From NCBI RefSeq assembly GCF_043290135.1, contig NC_134701.1:6292001-6356000 (forward strand): a stretch of DNA of 64,000 bases, in the 5' to 3' direction. The notes under the pieces are model-generated. The model saw only the letters and a program-made list of their open reading frames with translations. It was not told the origin of the DNA and ran no database searches. Positions 20,304 to 33,288 of this stretch are shown here, piece by piece (positions within the stretch are counted from its first letter, which is position 1; each line of letters starts with the position of its first letter). Source of the stretch: Rhipicephalus microplus (lineage: Eukaryota; Arthropoda; Arachnida; Ixodida; Ixodidae). Position numbers and translations under genes: made by a program.

Positions 20304-21560
20304 GTGTGTTGCTTTTTTTATTTTGGGCTGATAGCTTTGAAAATATGTTCTGATGGTGGTGAGTGTGGAGCAGGACTGTCTCCGTGGCTCAATTGGCTAG
20401 CGCGATCGGCTGTAAACCGAAAGGTTGGAGGTACGAGCCTACTCAGTGGAGGTGCGGCGCTTTTTTTTCTTTGGGCTGAAAGCTTTGAAGATATGTTCTG
20501 ATGGTGGTGAGAGTGGAGCAGGACTGTCTCCGTGGCGCAATCGGCTAACGCGATCGGCTGTTAACCGAAAGGTTGGAGGTACGAGCCCTCCCGGGAGTGG
20601 TGTGTTGCTTTTTTTATTTTGGGCTGATAGCTTTGAAGATATGTTCTGATGATGGTGAGAGTGGAGCACGACTGTCTCCATGGCGCAATTGGCTATTCGA
20701 TCGGGCTGTTAACTGAAAGGTTTGAGGTTCGAGCCCTTCCGGGAGTGGTGTGTTGCTTTTTTTATTTTGGGCTGATAGCTTTGAAGATATGTAATGATGG
20801 TGGTGAGTGTGGAGCACGACTGTCTCCGTGGCGCAATTGGCTAGCGCGATCGGCTGTTAACCGAAAGGTTTGAGGTTCGAGCCCTCCCGGGAGTGGTGTG
20901 TTGCTTTTTTTATTTTGGGCTGATAGCTTTGAAAATATGTTCTGATGGTGGTGAGTGTGGAGCAGGACTGTCTCCGTGGCGCAATTGGCTAGCGCGATCG
21001 GCTGTAAACCGAAAGGTTGAAGGTACGAGCCTACTCAGTGGAGGTGCGGCGCTTTTTTTTCTTTGGGCTGATAGCTTTGAAGATATGTTCTGATGGTGGT
21101 GAGAGTGGAGCAGGACTGTGTCCGTGGCGCAATCGGCTAACGCGATCGGCTGTTAACCGAAAGGTTGGAGGTACGAGCCCTCCCGGGAGTGGTGTGTTGC
21201 TTGTTTTATTTTGGGCTGATAGCTTTGAAGATATGTTCTGATGGTGGTGAGAGTAGAGCACGACTGTCTCCGTGGCGCAATGGGCTAGCGCGATCGGCTG
21301 TTAACCGAAAGGTTTGAGGTACGAGCCCACCCGGTGGTGGTGCGGCGCTTTTTTTTCTTTGGGCTGATAGCTTTGAAGATATGTTCTGATGGTGGTGAGA
21401 GTAGAGCACGACTGTCTCCATGGCGCAATGGGCTATTCAATCGGCTGTTAACTGAAAGGTTTGAGTTTCGAGCCCTTGCGCGAGTGGTGTGTTGCTTTTT
21501 TTATTTTGGGCTGATAGCTTTGAAGATATGTAATGATGGTGGTGAGAGTGGAGCACGACT

Positions 21561-21634
21561 GTCTCCGTGGCGCAATTGGCTAGCGCGATCGGCTGTTAAC
21601 CGAAAGGTTGGAGGTTCGAGCCCTCCCGGGAGTG
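21561..21634 (+). tRNA. tRNA-Asn(GTT)-like unit, B-box intact
   Basis: Counterpart of the unit at 16535 at an offset of 5026, identical by eye. Confidence 0.68.
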
Positions 21635-22004
21635 GTGTGTTGCTTTTTTTATTTTGGGCTGATAGCTTTGAAGATATGTTCTGATGGTGGTGAGAGTGGA
21701 GCACGACTGTCTCCGTGGCGCAATTGGCTAGCGCGATCGGCTGTTAACCGAGAGGTTGGAAGTTGGAGCCCACCCGGTGGTGGTGCGGCGATTTTTTTCC
21801 TTTTGGCTGATAGCTCTGAAGAAATGTTCTGATGGTGGTGAGAGTGGAGCAGGACTGTCTCCGTGGCGCGATTGGCTATTCGATCGGGCTGTTAACTGAA
21901 AGGTTTGAGGTTCGAGCCCTTCCGGGAGTGGTGTGTTGCTTTTTTTATTTTGGGCTGATAGCTTTGAAGATATGTAATGATGGTGGTGAGTGTGGAGCAC
22001 GACT

Positions 22005-22078
22005 GTCTCCGTGGCGCAATTGGCTAGCGCGATCGGCTGTTAACCGAAAGGTTGGAGGTTCGAGCCCTCCCGGGAGTG
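22005..22078 (+). tRNA. tRNA-Asn(GTT)-like unit, B-box intact
   Basis: Reference-type body after a TGTAATGATGG spacer. The next spacer carries GAAAATATG rather than GAAGATATG. Confidence 0.68.
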
Positions 22079-22447
22079 GTGTGTTGCTTTTTTTATTTTG
22101 GGCTGATAGCTTTGAAAATATGTTCTGATGGTGGTGAGAGTGTAGCACGACTGTCTCCGTGGCGCAATTTGCTAGCGCGATCGGCTGTTAACCGAAAGGT
22201 TGGAGGTACGAGCCCACCTGGTGGTGGTGCGGCGCTTTTTTTCTTTGGGCTGTTAGCTTTGAAGATATGTTCTGATGATGGTGAGAGTGGAGCACGACTG
22301 TCTCCATGGCGCAATTGGCTATTCGATCGGGCTGTTAACTGAAAGGTTTGAGGTTCGAGCCCTTCCGGGAGTGGTGTGTTGCTTTTTTTATTTTGGGCTG
22401 ATAGCTTTGAAGATATGTAATGATGGTGGTGAGTGTGGAGCACGACT

Positions 22448-22521
22448 GTCTCCGTGGCGCAATTGGCTAGCGCGATCGGCTGTTAACCGAAAGGTTGGAG
22501 GTTCGAGCCCTCCCGGGAGTG
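22448..22521 (+). tRNA. tRNA-Asn(GTT)-like unit, B-box intact
   Basis: Reference-type body. The previous unit is of the D-arm-defective CCATGGCGC class and the next has a GTA anticodon, a succession that recurs across the array. Confidence 0.68.
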
Positions 22522-23185
22522 GTGTGTTGCTTTTTTTATTTTGGGCTGATAGCTTTGAAAATATGTTCTGATGGTGGTGAGTGTGGAGCAGGACTGTCTC
22601 CGTGGCTCAATTGGCTAGCGCGATCGGCTGTAAACCGAAAGGTTGGAGGTACGAGCCTACTCAGTGGAGGTGCGGCGCTTTTTTTTCTTTGGGCTGAAAG
22701 CTTTGAAGATATGTTCTGATGGTGGTGAGAGTGGAGCAGGACTGTCTCCGTGGCGCAATCGGCTAACGCGATCGGCTGTTAACCGAAAGGTTGGAGGTAC
22801 GAGCCCTCCCGGGAGTGGTGTGTTGCTTGTTTTATTTTGGGCTGATAGCTTTGAAGATATGTTCTGATGGTGGTGAGAGTAGAGCACGACTGTCTCCGTG
22901 GCGCAATGGGCTAGCGCGATCGGCTGTTAACCGAAAGGTTGGAGGTACGAGCCCACCCGGTGGTGGTGCGGCGCTTTTTTTCTTTGGGCTGATAGCTTTG
23001 AAGATATGTTCTGATGGTGGTGAGAGTAGAGCACGACTGTCTCCATGGCGCAATGGGCTATTCAATCGGCTGTTAACTGAAAGGTTTGAGTTTCGAGCCC
23101 TTGCGCGAGTGGTGTGTTGCTTTTTTTATTTTGGGCTGACAGCTTTGAAGATATGTAATGATGGTGGTGAGAGTGGAGCACGACT

Positions 23186-23259
23186 GTCTCCGTGGCGCAA
23201 TTGGCTAGCGCGATCGGCTGGTAACCGAAAGGTTGGAGGTTCGAGCCCTCCCGGGAGTG
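23186..23259 (+). pseudogene. tRNA-like unit with Thr anticodon GGT
   Basis: Loop CTGGTAA places GGT at 23220-23222, from a T35G change in an otherwise reference-type body with both boxes intact. Confidence 0.55.
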
Positions 23260-23924
23260 GTGTGTTGCTTTTTTTATTTTGGGCTGATAGCTTTGAAGAT
23301 ATGTTCTGATGGTGGTGAGAGTGGAGCACGACTGTCTCCGTGGCGCAATTGGCTAGCGCGATCGGCTGTTAACCGAGAGGTTGGAAGTTGGAGCCCACCC
23401 GGTGGTGGTGCGGCGATTTTTTTCCTATTGGCTGATAGCTCTGAAGAAATGTCCTGATGGTGGTGAGAGTGGAGCAGGACTGTCTCCGTGGCGCAATCGG
23501 CTAACGCGATCGGCTGTTAACCGAAAGGTTGGAGGTACGAGCCCTCCCGGGAGTGGTGTGTTGCTTTTTTTATTTTGGGCTGATAGCTTCGAAGATATGT
23601 TCTGATGGTGGTGAGAGTGTAGCACGACTGTCTCCGTGGCGCAATTTGCTAGCGCGATCGGCTGTTAACCGAAAGGCTGGAGGTACGAGCCCACCTGGTG
23701 GTGGTGCGGCGCTTTTTTTCTTTGGGCTGTTAGCTTTGAAGATATGTTCTGATGATGGTGAGAGTGGAGCACGACTGTCTCCATGGCGCAATTGGCTATT
23801 CGATCGGGCTGTTAACTGAAAGGTTTGAGGTTCGAGCCCTTCCGGGAGTGGTGTGTTGCTTTTTTTATTTTGGGCTGATAGCTTTGAAGATATGTAATGA
23901 TGGTGGTGAGTGTGGAGCACGACT

Positions 23925-23998
23925 GTCTCCGTGGCGCAATTGGCTAGCGCGATCGGCTGTTAACCGAAAGGTTGGAGGTTCGAGCCCTCCCGGGAGTG
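23925..23998 (+). tRNA. tRNA-Asn(GTT)-like unit, B-box intact
   Basis: Reference-type body. Its copy in the 10.6-kb-displaced block, at 34552, has lost one G of the D loop GG (AATTGTCTA). Confidence 0.68.
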
Positions 23999-26285
23999 GT
24001 GTGTTGCTTTTTTTATTTTGGGCTGATAGCTTTGAAAATATGTTCTGATGGTGGTGAGTGTGGAGCAGGACTGTCTCCGTGGCGCAATTGGCTAGCGCGA
24101 TCGGCTGTAAACCGAAAGGTTGGAGGTACGAGCCTAATCAGTGGAGGTGCGGCGCTTTTTTTTCTTTGGGCTGATAGCTTTGAAGATATGTTCTGATGGT
24201 GGTGAGAGTGGAGCAGGACTGTCTCCGTGGCGCAATCGGCTAACGCGATCGGCTGTTAACCGAAAGGTTGGAGGTACGAGCCCTCCCGGGAGTGGTGTGT
24301 TGCTTGTTTTATTTTGGGCTGATAGCTTTGAAGATATGTTCTGATGGTGGTGAGAGTAGAGCACGACTGTCTCCGTGGCGCAATGGGCTAGCGCGATCGG
24401 CTGTTAACCGAAAGGTTTGAGGTACGAGCCCACCCGGTGGTGGTGCGGCGCTTTTTTTTCTTTGGGCTGATAGCTTTGAAGATATGTTCTGATGGTGGTG
24501 AGAGTAGAGCACGACTGTCTCCATGGCGCAATGGGCTATTCAATCGGCTGTTAACTGAAAGGTTTGAGTTTCGAGCCCTTGCGCGAGTGGTGTGTTGCTT
24601 TTTTTATTTTGGGCTGATAGCTTTGAAGATATGTTCTGATGGTGGTGAGAGTAGAGCACGACTGTCTCCATGGCGCAATGGGCTATTCAATCGGCTGTTA
24701 ACTGAAAGGTTTGAGTTTCGAGCCCTTGCGCGAGTGGTGTGTTGCTTTTTTTATTTTTTGCTGATAGCTTTGAAAATATGTTTTGATGGTGGTGAGTGTG
24801 GAGCAGGACTGTCTCCGTGACGCAATTGGCTAGCTCGATCGGCTGTTAACCGAAAGGTTAGAGGTACGAGCCCACCCGGTGGAGGTGCGGCGCTTTTTTT
24901 TCTTTGGACTGATAGCTTTGAAGATATGTCCTGATGGTGGTGAGAGTGGAGCACGACTGTCTCCGTGGCGCAGTTGGCTAGCGCGATCGACTGTTAACCG
25001 AGAGGTTGGAGGTTCGAGCCCACACGGTGGTGGTCCGGCACTTTTTTTTTCTTTGGACTGATAGCTCTGAAGAAATGTTCTGACGGTGGTGAGAGTGGAG
25101 CACGACTGTCTCCGTGGCGCAATTGGCTATGGAAAGGCTGTTAACCAGAAGGTTGGAGGTTCGAGCCCTCCCGGGAGTGGTGTGTTGCTTTTTTTTCTTT
25201 GGGCTGATAGCTTTGAAGATATGTTCTGATGGTGGTGAGAGTGGAGCAGGACTGTCTCCGTGGCGCAATTGGCTAGCGCGATCGGCTGTTAACCGAAAGG
25301 TTGGAGGTACGAGCCCACCCAGTGGTGGTGCGGCGCTTTTTTTCTTTGGGCTGATAGCTCTGAAAAAATGTTCTGACGGTGGTGAGAGTGGAGCACGACT
25401 GTCTCCGTGGCGCATTTGGCTAGCGCAATCGGCTGTTAACCGAATGGTTGGAGGTACGAGCCCTCCCGGGAGTGGTGTGTTGCTTTTTTTATTTCGGCCT
25501 GAAAGCTAAGAAGATATGTTCTGATGCTGGTGAGAGTGGAGCCCGACTCTCCATGGCGCAATCGGCTAGCGCGATCGGCTGTTAACCGAAAGGTTGGAGG
25601 TACGAGCCCACGCAGTGGTGGTGCGGCGCCTTTTTTTTCTTTGGGCTGATAGCTTTGAAGATATGTTCTGATGGTGGTGAGAGTGGAGCACGACTGTCCC
25701 CGTGGCGCAATAGGCTATTCGATCGGCTGTTAACTGAAAGGTTGGATGTTCGAGCCCTCCCGGGAGTAGTGTGTTGCTTTTTTTTCTTTGGGCTGATAGC
25801 TTCGAAGATATGTTCTGATGGTGGTGAGAGTGGAGCAGGACTGTCTCCGTGGCGCAATTGGCTGCCGCGATCGGCTGTTAACCGAAAGGTTGGAGGTGCG
25901 AGCCTACCCGGTGGAGGTGCGGCGCTTTTTTTCTTTGGGCTGATAGCTTTGAAGATATGTTCTGATGGTGGTGAGAGTGGAGCACGACTGTCTCCGTGGC
26001 GCAATCGGCTAACGCGATCGGCTGTTAACCGAAAGGTTGGAGGTACGAGCCCTCCCGGGAGTGGTGTGTAGCTTTTTTTATTTTGGGCTGATAGCTTCGA
26101 AGATATGTTCTGATGGTGGTGAGAGTGGAGCACGACTGTCTCCGTGGCGCAATTGGCTAGCGCGATCGGCTGTTAACCGAAAGGTTGGAGGTACGAGCCC
26201 ACCCGGTGGTGGTGCGGCGCTTTTTTTTCTTTGGGCTGATAGCTTTGAAGATATGTTCTGATGGTGGTGAGAGTGGAGCACGACT

Positions 26286-26358
26286 GTCTCCATGGCGCAA
26301 TTGGCTATTCGATCGGCTGTTAACTGAAAGGTTTGAGGTTCGAGCCCTTCCGGGAGTG
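26286..26358 (+). pseudogene. D-arm-defective tRNA-Asn-like unit (CCATGGCGC class)
   Basis: Representative of a large class starting GTCTCCATGGCGC. The 3' D-stem strand AGCGCG is replaced by ATTCG, so the D stem cannot form, and the anticodon stem has a G-T pair (ATCGG/CTGAA). The B box GGTTCGAGCC is intact and the A box is kept, so transcription could persist without a foldable tRNA. Members with CGATCGGGCTG carry one more inserted G in the anticodon stem. Confidence 0.7.
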
Positions 26359-27319
26359 TTGTGTTGCTTTTTTTATTTTGGGCTGATAGCTTTGAAGATA
26401 TGTAATGATGGTGGTGAGAGTGGAGCACGACTGTCTCTGTGGCGCAATTGGCTAGCGCGATCGGCGGTTGACCGAAAGGTTGGAGGTTCGAGCCCTCCCG
26501 GGAGTGGTGTGTTGCTTTTTTTATTTTGGGCTGATAGCTTTTAAAATATGTTCTGATGGTGGTGAGTGTGGAGCAGGACTGCCTCCGTGGCGCAATTGGC
26601 TAGCGCGATCGGCTGTTAACCGAAAGGTTGGAGGTACGAGCCTACGCGGTGGAGGTGCGGCGCTTTTTTTTCTTTGGGCTGATAGCTTTGAAGATATGTT
26701 CTGATGGTGGTGAGAGTGGAGCACGACTGTCTCCGTGGCGCAATTGGCTAGCGCGATCGGCTGTTAACCGAGAGGTTGGAAGTTGGAGCCCACCCGGTGG
26801 TGGTGCGGCGATTTTTTTCCTTTTGGCTGATAGCTCTGAAGAAATGTTCTGATGGTGGTGAGAGTGGAGCAGGACCGTCTCCGTGGCGCAATCGGCTAAC
26901 GCGATCGGCTGTTAACCGAAAGGTTGGAGGTACGAGCCCTCCCGGGAGTGGTGTGTTGCTTTTTTTATTTTGGGCTGATAGCTTCGAAGATATGTTCTGA
27001 TGGTGGTGAGAGTGTAGCACGACTGTCTCCGTGGCGCAATTTGCTAGCGCGATCGGCTGTTAACCGAAAGGTTGGAGGTACGAGCCCACCTGGTGGTGGT
27101 GCGGCGCTTTTTTTCTTTGGGCTGATAGCTTTGAAGATATGTTCTGATGATGGTGAGAGTGGAGCACGACTGTCTCCATGGCGCAATTGGCTATTCGATC
27201 GGGCTGTTAACTGAAAGGTTTGAGGTTCGAACCCTTCCGGGAGTGGTGTGTTGCTTTTTTTATTTTGGGCTGATAGCTTTGAAGATATGTAATGATGGTG
27301 GTGAGTGTGGAGCACGACT

Positions 27320-27393
27320 GTCTCCGTGGCGCAATTGGCTAGCGCGATCGGCTGTTAACCGAAAGGTTGGAGGTTCGAGCCCTCCCGGGAGTG
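27320..27393 (+). tRNA. tRNA-Asn(GTT)-like unit, B-box intact
   Basis: Reference-type body in a place where the related block near 40154 lacks one unit, so this copy is absent there. Confidence 0.67.
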
Positions 27394-28790
27394 GTGTGTT
27401 GCTTTTTTTATTTTGGGCTGATAGCTTTGAAAATATGTTCTGATGGTGGTGAGTGTGGAGCAGGACTGTCTCCGTGGCGCAATTGGCTAGCGCGATCGGC
27501 TGTAAACCGAAAGGTTGGAGGTACGAGCCTACTCAGTGGAGGTGCGGCGCTTTTTTTTTTGGGCTGATAGCTTTGAAGATATGTTCTGATGGTGGTGAGA
27601 GTGGAGCAGGACTGTCTCCGTGGCGCAATCGGCTAACGCGATCGGCTGTTAACCGAAAGGTTGGAGGTACGAGCCCTCCCGGGAGTGGTGTGTTGCTTGT
27701 TTTATTTTGGGCTGATAGCTTTGAAGATATGTTCTGATGGTGGTGAGAGTAGAGCACGACTGTCTCCGTGGCGCAATGGGCTAGCGCGATCGGCTGTTAA
27801 CCGAATGGTTTGAGGTACGAGCCCACCCGGTGGTGGTGCGGCGCTTTTTTTCTTTGGGCTGATAGCTTTGAAGATATGTTCTGATGTTGGTGAGAATAGA
27901 GCACGACTGTCTCCATGGCGCAATGGGCTATTCAATCGGCTGTTAACTGAAAGGTTTGAGTTTCGAGCCCTTGCGCGAGTGGTGTGTTGCTTTTTTATTT
28001 TGGGCTGATAGCTTTGAAGATATGTAATGATGGTGGTGAGAGTGGAGCACGACTGTCTCCGTGGCGCAATTGGCTAGCGCGATCGGCTGTTAACCGAAAG
28101 GTTGGAGGTACGAGCCCACCCGGTGGTGGTGCGGAGCTTTTTTTTCTTTGGGCTGATAGCTTTGAAGATATGTTCTGATGGTGGTGAGAGTGGAGCACGA
28201 CAGTCTCCATGGCGCAATTGGCTAGCGCGGTCGGCTGTTAACCGAAAGGTTGGAGGTTCGAACCCTCCCGGGAGTGGTGTGTTGCTTTTTTATTTTTTGC
28301 TGATAGCTTTGAAAATATGTTTAATGGTGGTGAGTGTGGAGCAGGACTGTCTCCGTGACGCAATTGGCTAGCTCGATCGGCTGTTAAGTGAAAGGTTGGA
28401 GGTACGAGCCCACCCGGTGGAGGTGCGGCGCTTTTTTTTCTTTGGACTGATAGCTTTGAAGATATGTCCTGATGGTGGTGAGAGTAGAGCACGACTGTCT
28501 CCATGGCGCAATGGGCTATTCAATCGGCTGTTAACTGAAAGGTTTGAGTTTTGAGCCCTTGCGCGAGTGGTGTGTTGCTTTTTTATTTTGGGCTGATAGC
28601 TTTGAAGATATGTAATGATGGTGGTGAGAGTGGAGCACGACTGTCTCCGTGGCGCAATTGGCTAGCGCGATCGGCTGTTAACTGAAAGAATTGAGGTTCG
28701 AGCCCTTCCGGGAGTGGTGCGGCGCTTTTTTTTCTTTGGGCTGATAGCTTTGAAGAAATGTTCTGATGGTGGTGAGAGCTGAGCACGTCT

Positions 28791-28864
28791 GTCTCCGTGG
28801 CGCAATTGGCTAGCGCGGTCGGCTGTTAACCGAAAGGTTGGAGGTTCGAACCCTCCCGGGAGTG
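28791..28864 (+). tRNA. tRNA-Asn(GTT)-like unit, G27 lineage
   Basis: G27, B box GGTTCGAACC, T stem paired. The upstream spacer has the GAGCTGAGCACGTCT variant shared with the unit at 31888. Confidence 0.62.
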
Positions 28865-29823
28865 GTGTGTTGCTTTTTTATTTTTTGCTGATAGCTTTGA
28901 AAATATGTTTAATGGTGGTGAGTGTGGAGCGGGACTGTCTCCGTGACGCAATTGGCTAGCTCGATCGGCTGTTAACCGAAAGGTTGGAGGTACGAGCCCA
29001 CCCGGTGGAGGTGCGGCGCTTTTTTTTCTTTGGACTGATAGCTTTGAAGATATGTCCTGATGGTGGTGAGAGTAGAGCACGACTGTCTCCGTGGCGCAAT
29101 TGGCTAGCGCGATCGACTGTTAACTGAAAGGTTGGATGTTCGAGCCCTCCCGGGAGTAGTGTGTTGCTTTTTTTTCTTTGGGCTGATAGCTTCGAAGATA
29201 TGTTCTGATGGTGGTGAGAGTAGAGCAGGACTGTCTCCGTGGCGCAATTGGCTGCCGCGATCGGCTGTTAACCGAAAGGTTGGAGGTACGAGCCCACCCG
29301 GTGGAGGTGCGGCGCTTTTTTTTCTTTGGGCTGATAGCTTTGAAGATATGTTCTGATGGTGGTGAGAGTGGAGCACGACTGTCTCCGTGGCGCAATTGGC
29401 TAGCGCGATCGGCTGTTAACCGAAAGGTTGGAGGTTCGAGCCCACCCGGTGGTGGTGCGGCGCTTTTTTTCCTTTGGGCTGATAGCTCTGAAGAAATCAT
29501 CTGACGGTGGTGAGAGTGAAGCACGACTGTCTTCGTGGCGCAATTGGCTATGCGATCGGCTGTTAACTGAATGGTTGGAGGTTCGAGCCCTCCCGGGAGT
29601 GGTGTGTTGCTTTTTTTTCTTTGGGCTGATAGCTTTCAAAATATGTTCTGATGGTGGTGAGTGTGGAGCAGGACTGTCTCCGTGAAGCAATTGGCTAGCG
29701 CGATCGGCTGTTAACCGAAAGGTTGGAGGTACGAGCCCACCCGGTGGAGGTGCGGCGCTTTTTTTTCTTTGGGCTGATAGCTCTGAAGAAATGTTCTGAC
29801 GGTGGTGTGAGTGGAGCACGACT

Positions 29824-29897
29824 GTCTCCGCGGCGCAATTGGCTAGCGCGATCGGCTGTTAACCGAAAGGTTGGAGGTTCGAGCCCTCCCGGGAGTG
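29824..29897 (+). tRNA. tRNA-Asn(GTT)-like unit with C8
   Basis: The junction after the acceptor strand reads CCGCGGCGC, with C in place of the conserved T8 that also begins the A box. D, anticodon and T arms are otherwise of reference type. The same change is found at 32625, 42080 and 45472, its block copies. Confidence 0.6.
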
Positions 29898-31887
29898 GTG
29901 TGTTGCTTTTTTTTCTTTGGGCTGATAGCTTTGAAGATATGTTCTGATGGTGTTGAGAGTGGAGCAGGACTGTCTCCGTGGCGCAATTGGCTAGCGCGAT
30001 TGGCTGTTAACCGAAAGGTTGGAGGTACGAGCCCACCCGGTGGTGGTGCGGCGCTTTTTTTCTTTGAGCTGATAGCTCTGAAGAAATGTTCTGACGGTGG
30101 TGAGAGTGGAGCACGACTGTCTCCGTGGCGCATTTGGCTAGCGCGATCGGCTGTTAACCGAAAGGTTGGAGGTACGAGCCCACCTGGTGGTGGTGCGGCG
30201 CTTTTTTTCTTTGGGCTGTTAGCTTTGAAGATATGTTCTGATGATGGTGAGAGTGGAGCACGACTGTCTCCATGGCGCAATTGGCTATTCGATCGGGCTG
30301 TTAACTGAAAGGTTTGAGGTTCGAGCCCTTCCGGGAGTGGTGTGTTGCTTTTTTTATTTTGGGCTGATAGCTTTGAAGATATGTAATGATGGTAGTGAGT
30401 GTGGAGCACGACTGTCTCCGTGGCGCAATTGGCTAGCGCGATCGGCTGTTAACCGAAAGGTTGGAGGTTCGAGCCCTCCCGAGAGTGGTGTGTTGCTTTT
30501 TTTATTTTGGGCTGATAGCTTTGAAAATATGTTCTGATGGTGGTGAGTGTGGAGCAGGACTGTCTCCGTGGCTCAATTGGCTAGCGCGATCGGCTGTAAA
30601 CCGAAAGGTTGGAGGTACGAGCCTACTCAGTGGAGGTGCGGCGCTTTTTTTCTTTGGGCTGAAAGCTTTGAAGATATGTTCTGATGGTGGTGAGAGTGGA
30701 GCAGGACTGTCTCCGTGGCGCAATCGGCTAACGCGATCGGCTGTTAACCGAAAGGTTGGAGGTACGAGCCCACCTGGTGGTGGTGCGGCGCTTTTTTTCT
30801 TTGGGCTGTTAGCTTTGAAGATATGTTCTGATGATGGTGATAGTGCAGCAGGACTGTCTCCGTGGCGCAATTGGCTAGCACGATCGGCGGTTGACCGAAA
30901 GGTTGGAGGTTCGAGCCCTCCCGGGAGTGGTGTGTTGCTTTCTTTATTTTGGGCTGATAGCTTTGAAGATATGTTCTGATGGTGGTGAGAGTGGAGCACG
31001 ACTGTCTCCGTGGCGCAATTGGCTATTCGATCGGGCTGTTAACTGAAAGGTTTGAGGTTTGAGCCCTCCCGGGAGTGGTGTGTTGCTTTTTTTATTTTGG
31101 GCTGATAGCTCTGAAGAAATGTTCTGATGGTGGTGAGAGTGGAGCAGGACTGTCTCCGTGGCGCAATCGGCTAACGCGATCGGCTGTTAACCGAAAGGTT
31201 GGAGGTACGAGCCCTCCCGGGAGTGGTGTGTTGCTTTTTTTATTTTGGGCTGATAGCTTCGAAGATATGTTCTGATGGTGGTGAGAGTGTAGCACGACTG
31301 TCTCCGTGGTGCAATTTGCTAGCGCGATCGGCTGTTAACCGAAAGGTTGGAGGTACGAGCCCACCTGGTGGTGGTGTGTTGCTTTTTTATTTTTTGCTGA
31401 TAGCTTTGAAAATATGTTTAATGGTGGTGAGTGTGGAGCAGGACTGTCTCCGTGACGCAATTGGCTAGCTCGATCGGCTGTTAACCGAAAGGTTGGAGGT
31501 ACGAGCCCACCCGGTGGAGGTGCGGCGCTTTTTTTTCTTTGGACTGATAGCTTTGAAGATATGTCCTGATGGTGGTGAGAGTAGAGCACGACTGTCTCCA
31601 TGGCGCAATGGGCTATTCAATCGGCTGTTAACTGAAAGGTTTGAGTTTCGAGCCCTTGCGCGAGTGGTGTGTTGCTTTTTTATTTTGGGCTGATAGCTTT
31701 GAAGATATGTAATGATGGTGGTGAGAGTGGAGCACGACTGTCTCCGTGGCGCAATTGGCTAGCGCGATCGGCTGTTAACTGAAAGAATTGAGGTTCGAGC
31801 CCTTCCGGGAGTGGTGCGGCGCTTTTTTTTCTTTGGGCTGATAGCTTTGAAGAAATGTTCTGATGGTGGTGAGAGCTGAGCACGTCT

Positions 31888-31961
31888 GTCTCCGTGGCGC
31901 AATTGGCTAGCGCGGTCGGCTGTTAACCGAAAGGTTGGAGGTTCGAACCCTCCCGGGAGTG
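31888..31961 (+). tRNA. tRNA-Asn(GTT)-like unit, G27 lineage
   Basis: Block copy of the unit at 28791, offset 3097, same G27 and TTCGAAC loop. Confidence 0.62.
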
Positions 31962-32624
31962 GTGTGTTGCTTTTTTATTTTTTGCTGATAGCTTTGAAAA
32001 TATGTTTAATGGTGGTGAGTGTGGAGCGGGACTGTCTCCGTGACGCAATTGGCTAGCTCGATCGGCTGTTAACCGAAAGGTTGGAGGTACGAGCCCACCC
32101 GGTGGAGGTGCGGCGCTTTTTTTTCTTTGGACTGATAGCTTTGAAGATATGTTCTGATGGTGGTGAGAGTGGAGCACGACTGTCTCCGTGGCGCAATTGG
32201 CTAGCGCGATCGGCTGTTAACCGAAAGGTTGGAGGTTCGAGCCCACCCGGTGGTGGTGCGGCGCTTTTTTTCCTTTGGGCTGATAGCTCTGAAGAAATCA
32301 TCTGACGGTGGTGAGAGTGAAGCTTGACTGTCTTCGTGGCGCAATTGGCTATGCGATCGGCTGTTAACTGAATGGTTGGAGGTTCGAGCCCTCCCGGGAG
32401 TGGTGTGTTGCTTTTTTTTCTTTGGGCTGATAGCTTTCAAAATATGTTCTGATGGTGGTGAGTGTGGAGCAGGACTGTCTCCGTGAAGCAATTGGCTAGC
32501 GCGATCGGCTGTTAATCGAAAGGTTGGAGGTACGAGCCCACCCGGTGGAGGTGCGGCGCTTTTTTTTCTTTGGGCTGATAGCTCTGAAGAAATGTTCTGA
32601 CGGTGGTGTGAGTGGAGCACGACT

Positions 32625-32698
32625 GTCTCCGCGGCGCAATTGGCTAGCGCGATCGGCTGTTAACCGAAAGGTTGGAGGTTCGAGCCCTCCCGGGAGTG
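32625..32698 (+). tRNA. tRNA-Asn(GTT)-like unit with C8, block copy
   Basis: Same C8 change as at 29824, displaced by 2801 bp, with matching downstream T8 run. Confidence 0.6.
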
Positions 32699-33214
32699 GT
32701 GTGTTGCTTTTTTTTCTTTGGGCTGATAGCTTTGAAGATATGTTCTGATGGTGTTGAGAGTGGAGCAGGACTGTCTCCGTGGCGCAATTGGCTAGCGCGA
32801 TTGGCTGTTAACCGAAAGGTTGGAGGTACGAGCCCACCCGGTGGTGGTGCGGCGCTTTTTTTCTTTGAGCTGATAGCTCTGAAGAAATGTTCTGACGGTG
32901 GTGAGAGTGGAGCACGACTGTCTCCGTGGCGCATTTGGCTAGCGCGATCGGCTGTTAACCGAAAGTTTGGAGGTACGAGCCCACCTGGTGGTGGTGCGGC
33001 GCTTTTTTTCTTTGGGCTGTTAGCTTTGAAGATATGTTCTGATGATGGTGAGAGTGGAGCACGACTGTCTCCATGGCGCAATTGGCTATTCGATCGGGCT
33101 GTTAACTGAAAGGTTTGAGGTTCGAGCCCTTCCGGGAGTGGTGTGTTGCTTTTTTTATTTTGGGCTGATAGCTTTGAAGATATGTAATGATGGTAGTGAG
33201 TGTGGAGCACGACT

Positions 33215-33288
33215 GTCTCCGTGGCGCAATTGGCTAGCGCGATCGGCTGTTAACCGAAAGGTTGGAGGTTCGAGCCCTCCCGAGAGTG
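33215..33288 (+). tRNA. tRNA-Asn(GTT)-like unit with CCCGAGAG 3' strand
   Basis: Copy of the unit at 30414, with the acceptor 3' strand CGAGAGT instead of CGGGAGT. Boxes are intact. Confidence 0.6.

Larger units (their letters stand above)
18946..21871 (+). repeat. Copied block B, copy 2
   Basis: Second copy of 13922-16845. Differences are scattered single bases, such as the intact TTCGAG at 19541 against ATCGAG in copy 1. Confidence 0.78.
23433..30200 (+). repeat. Large copied block C, copy 1 (about 6.8 kb)
   Basis: Unit order matches 34060-42400. The offset steps from 10627 to 12842, 12696, 12550 and 12256 bp along the block; each step is close to a whole number of units. The steps reflect one added 16-unit tandem block in copy 2 and a few one- or two-unit losses. 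Confidence 0.7.
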
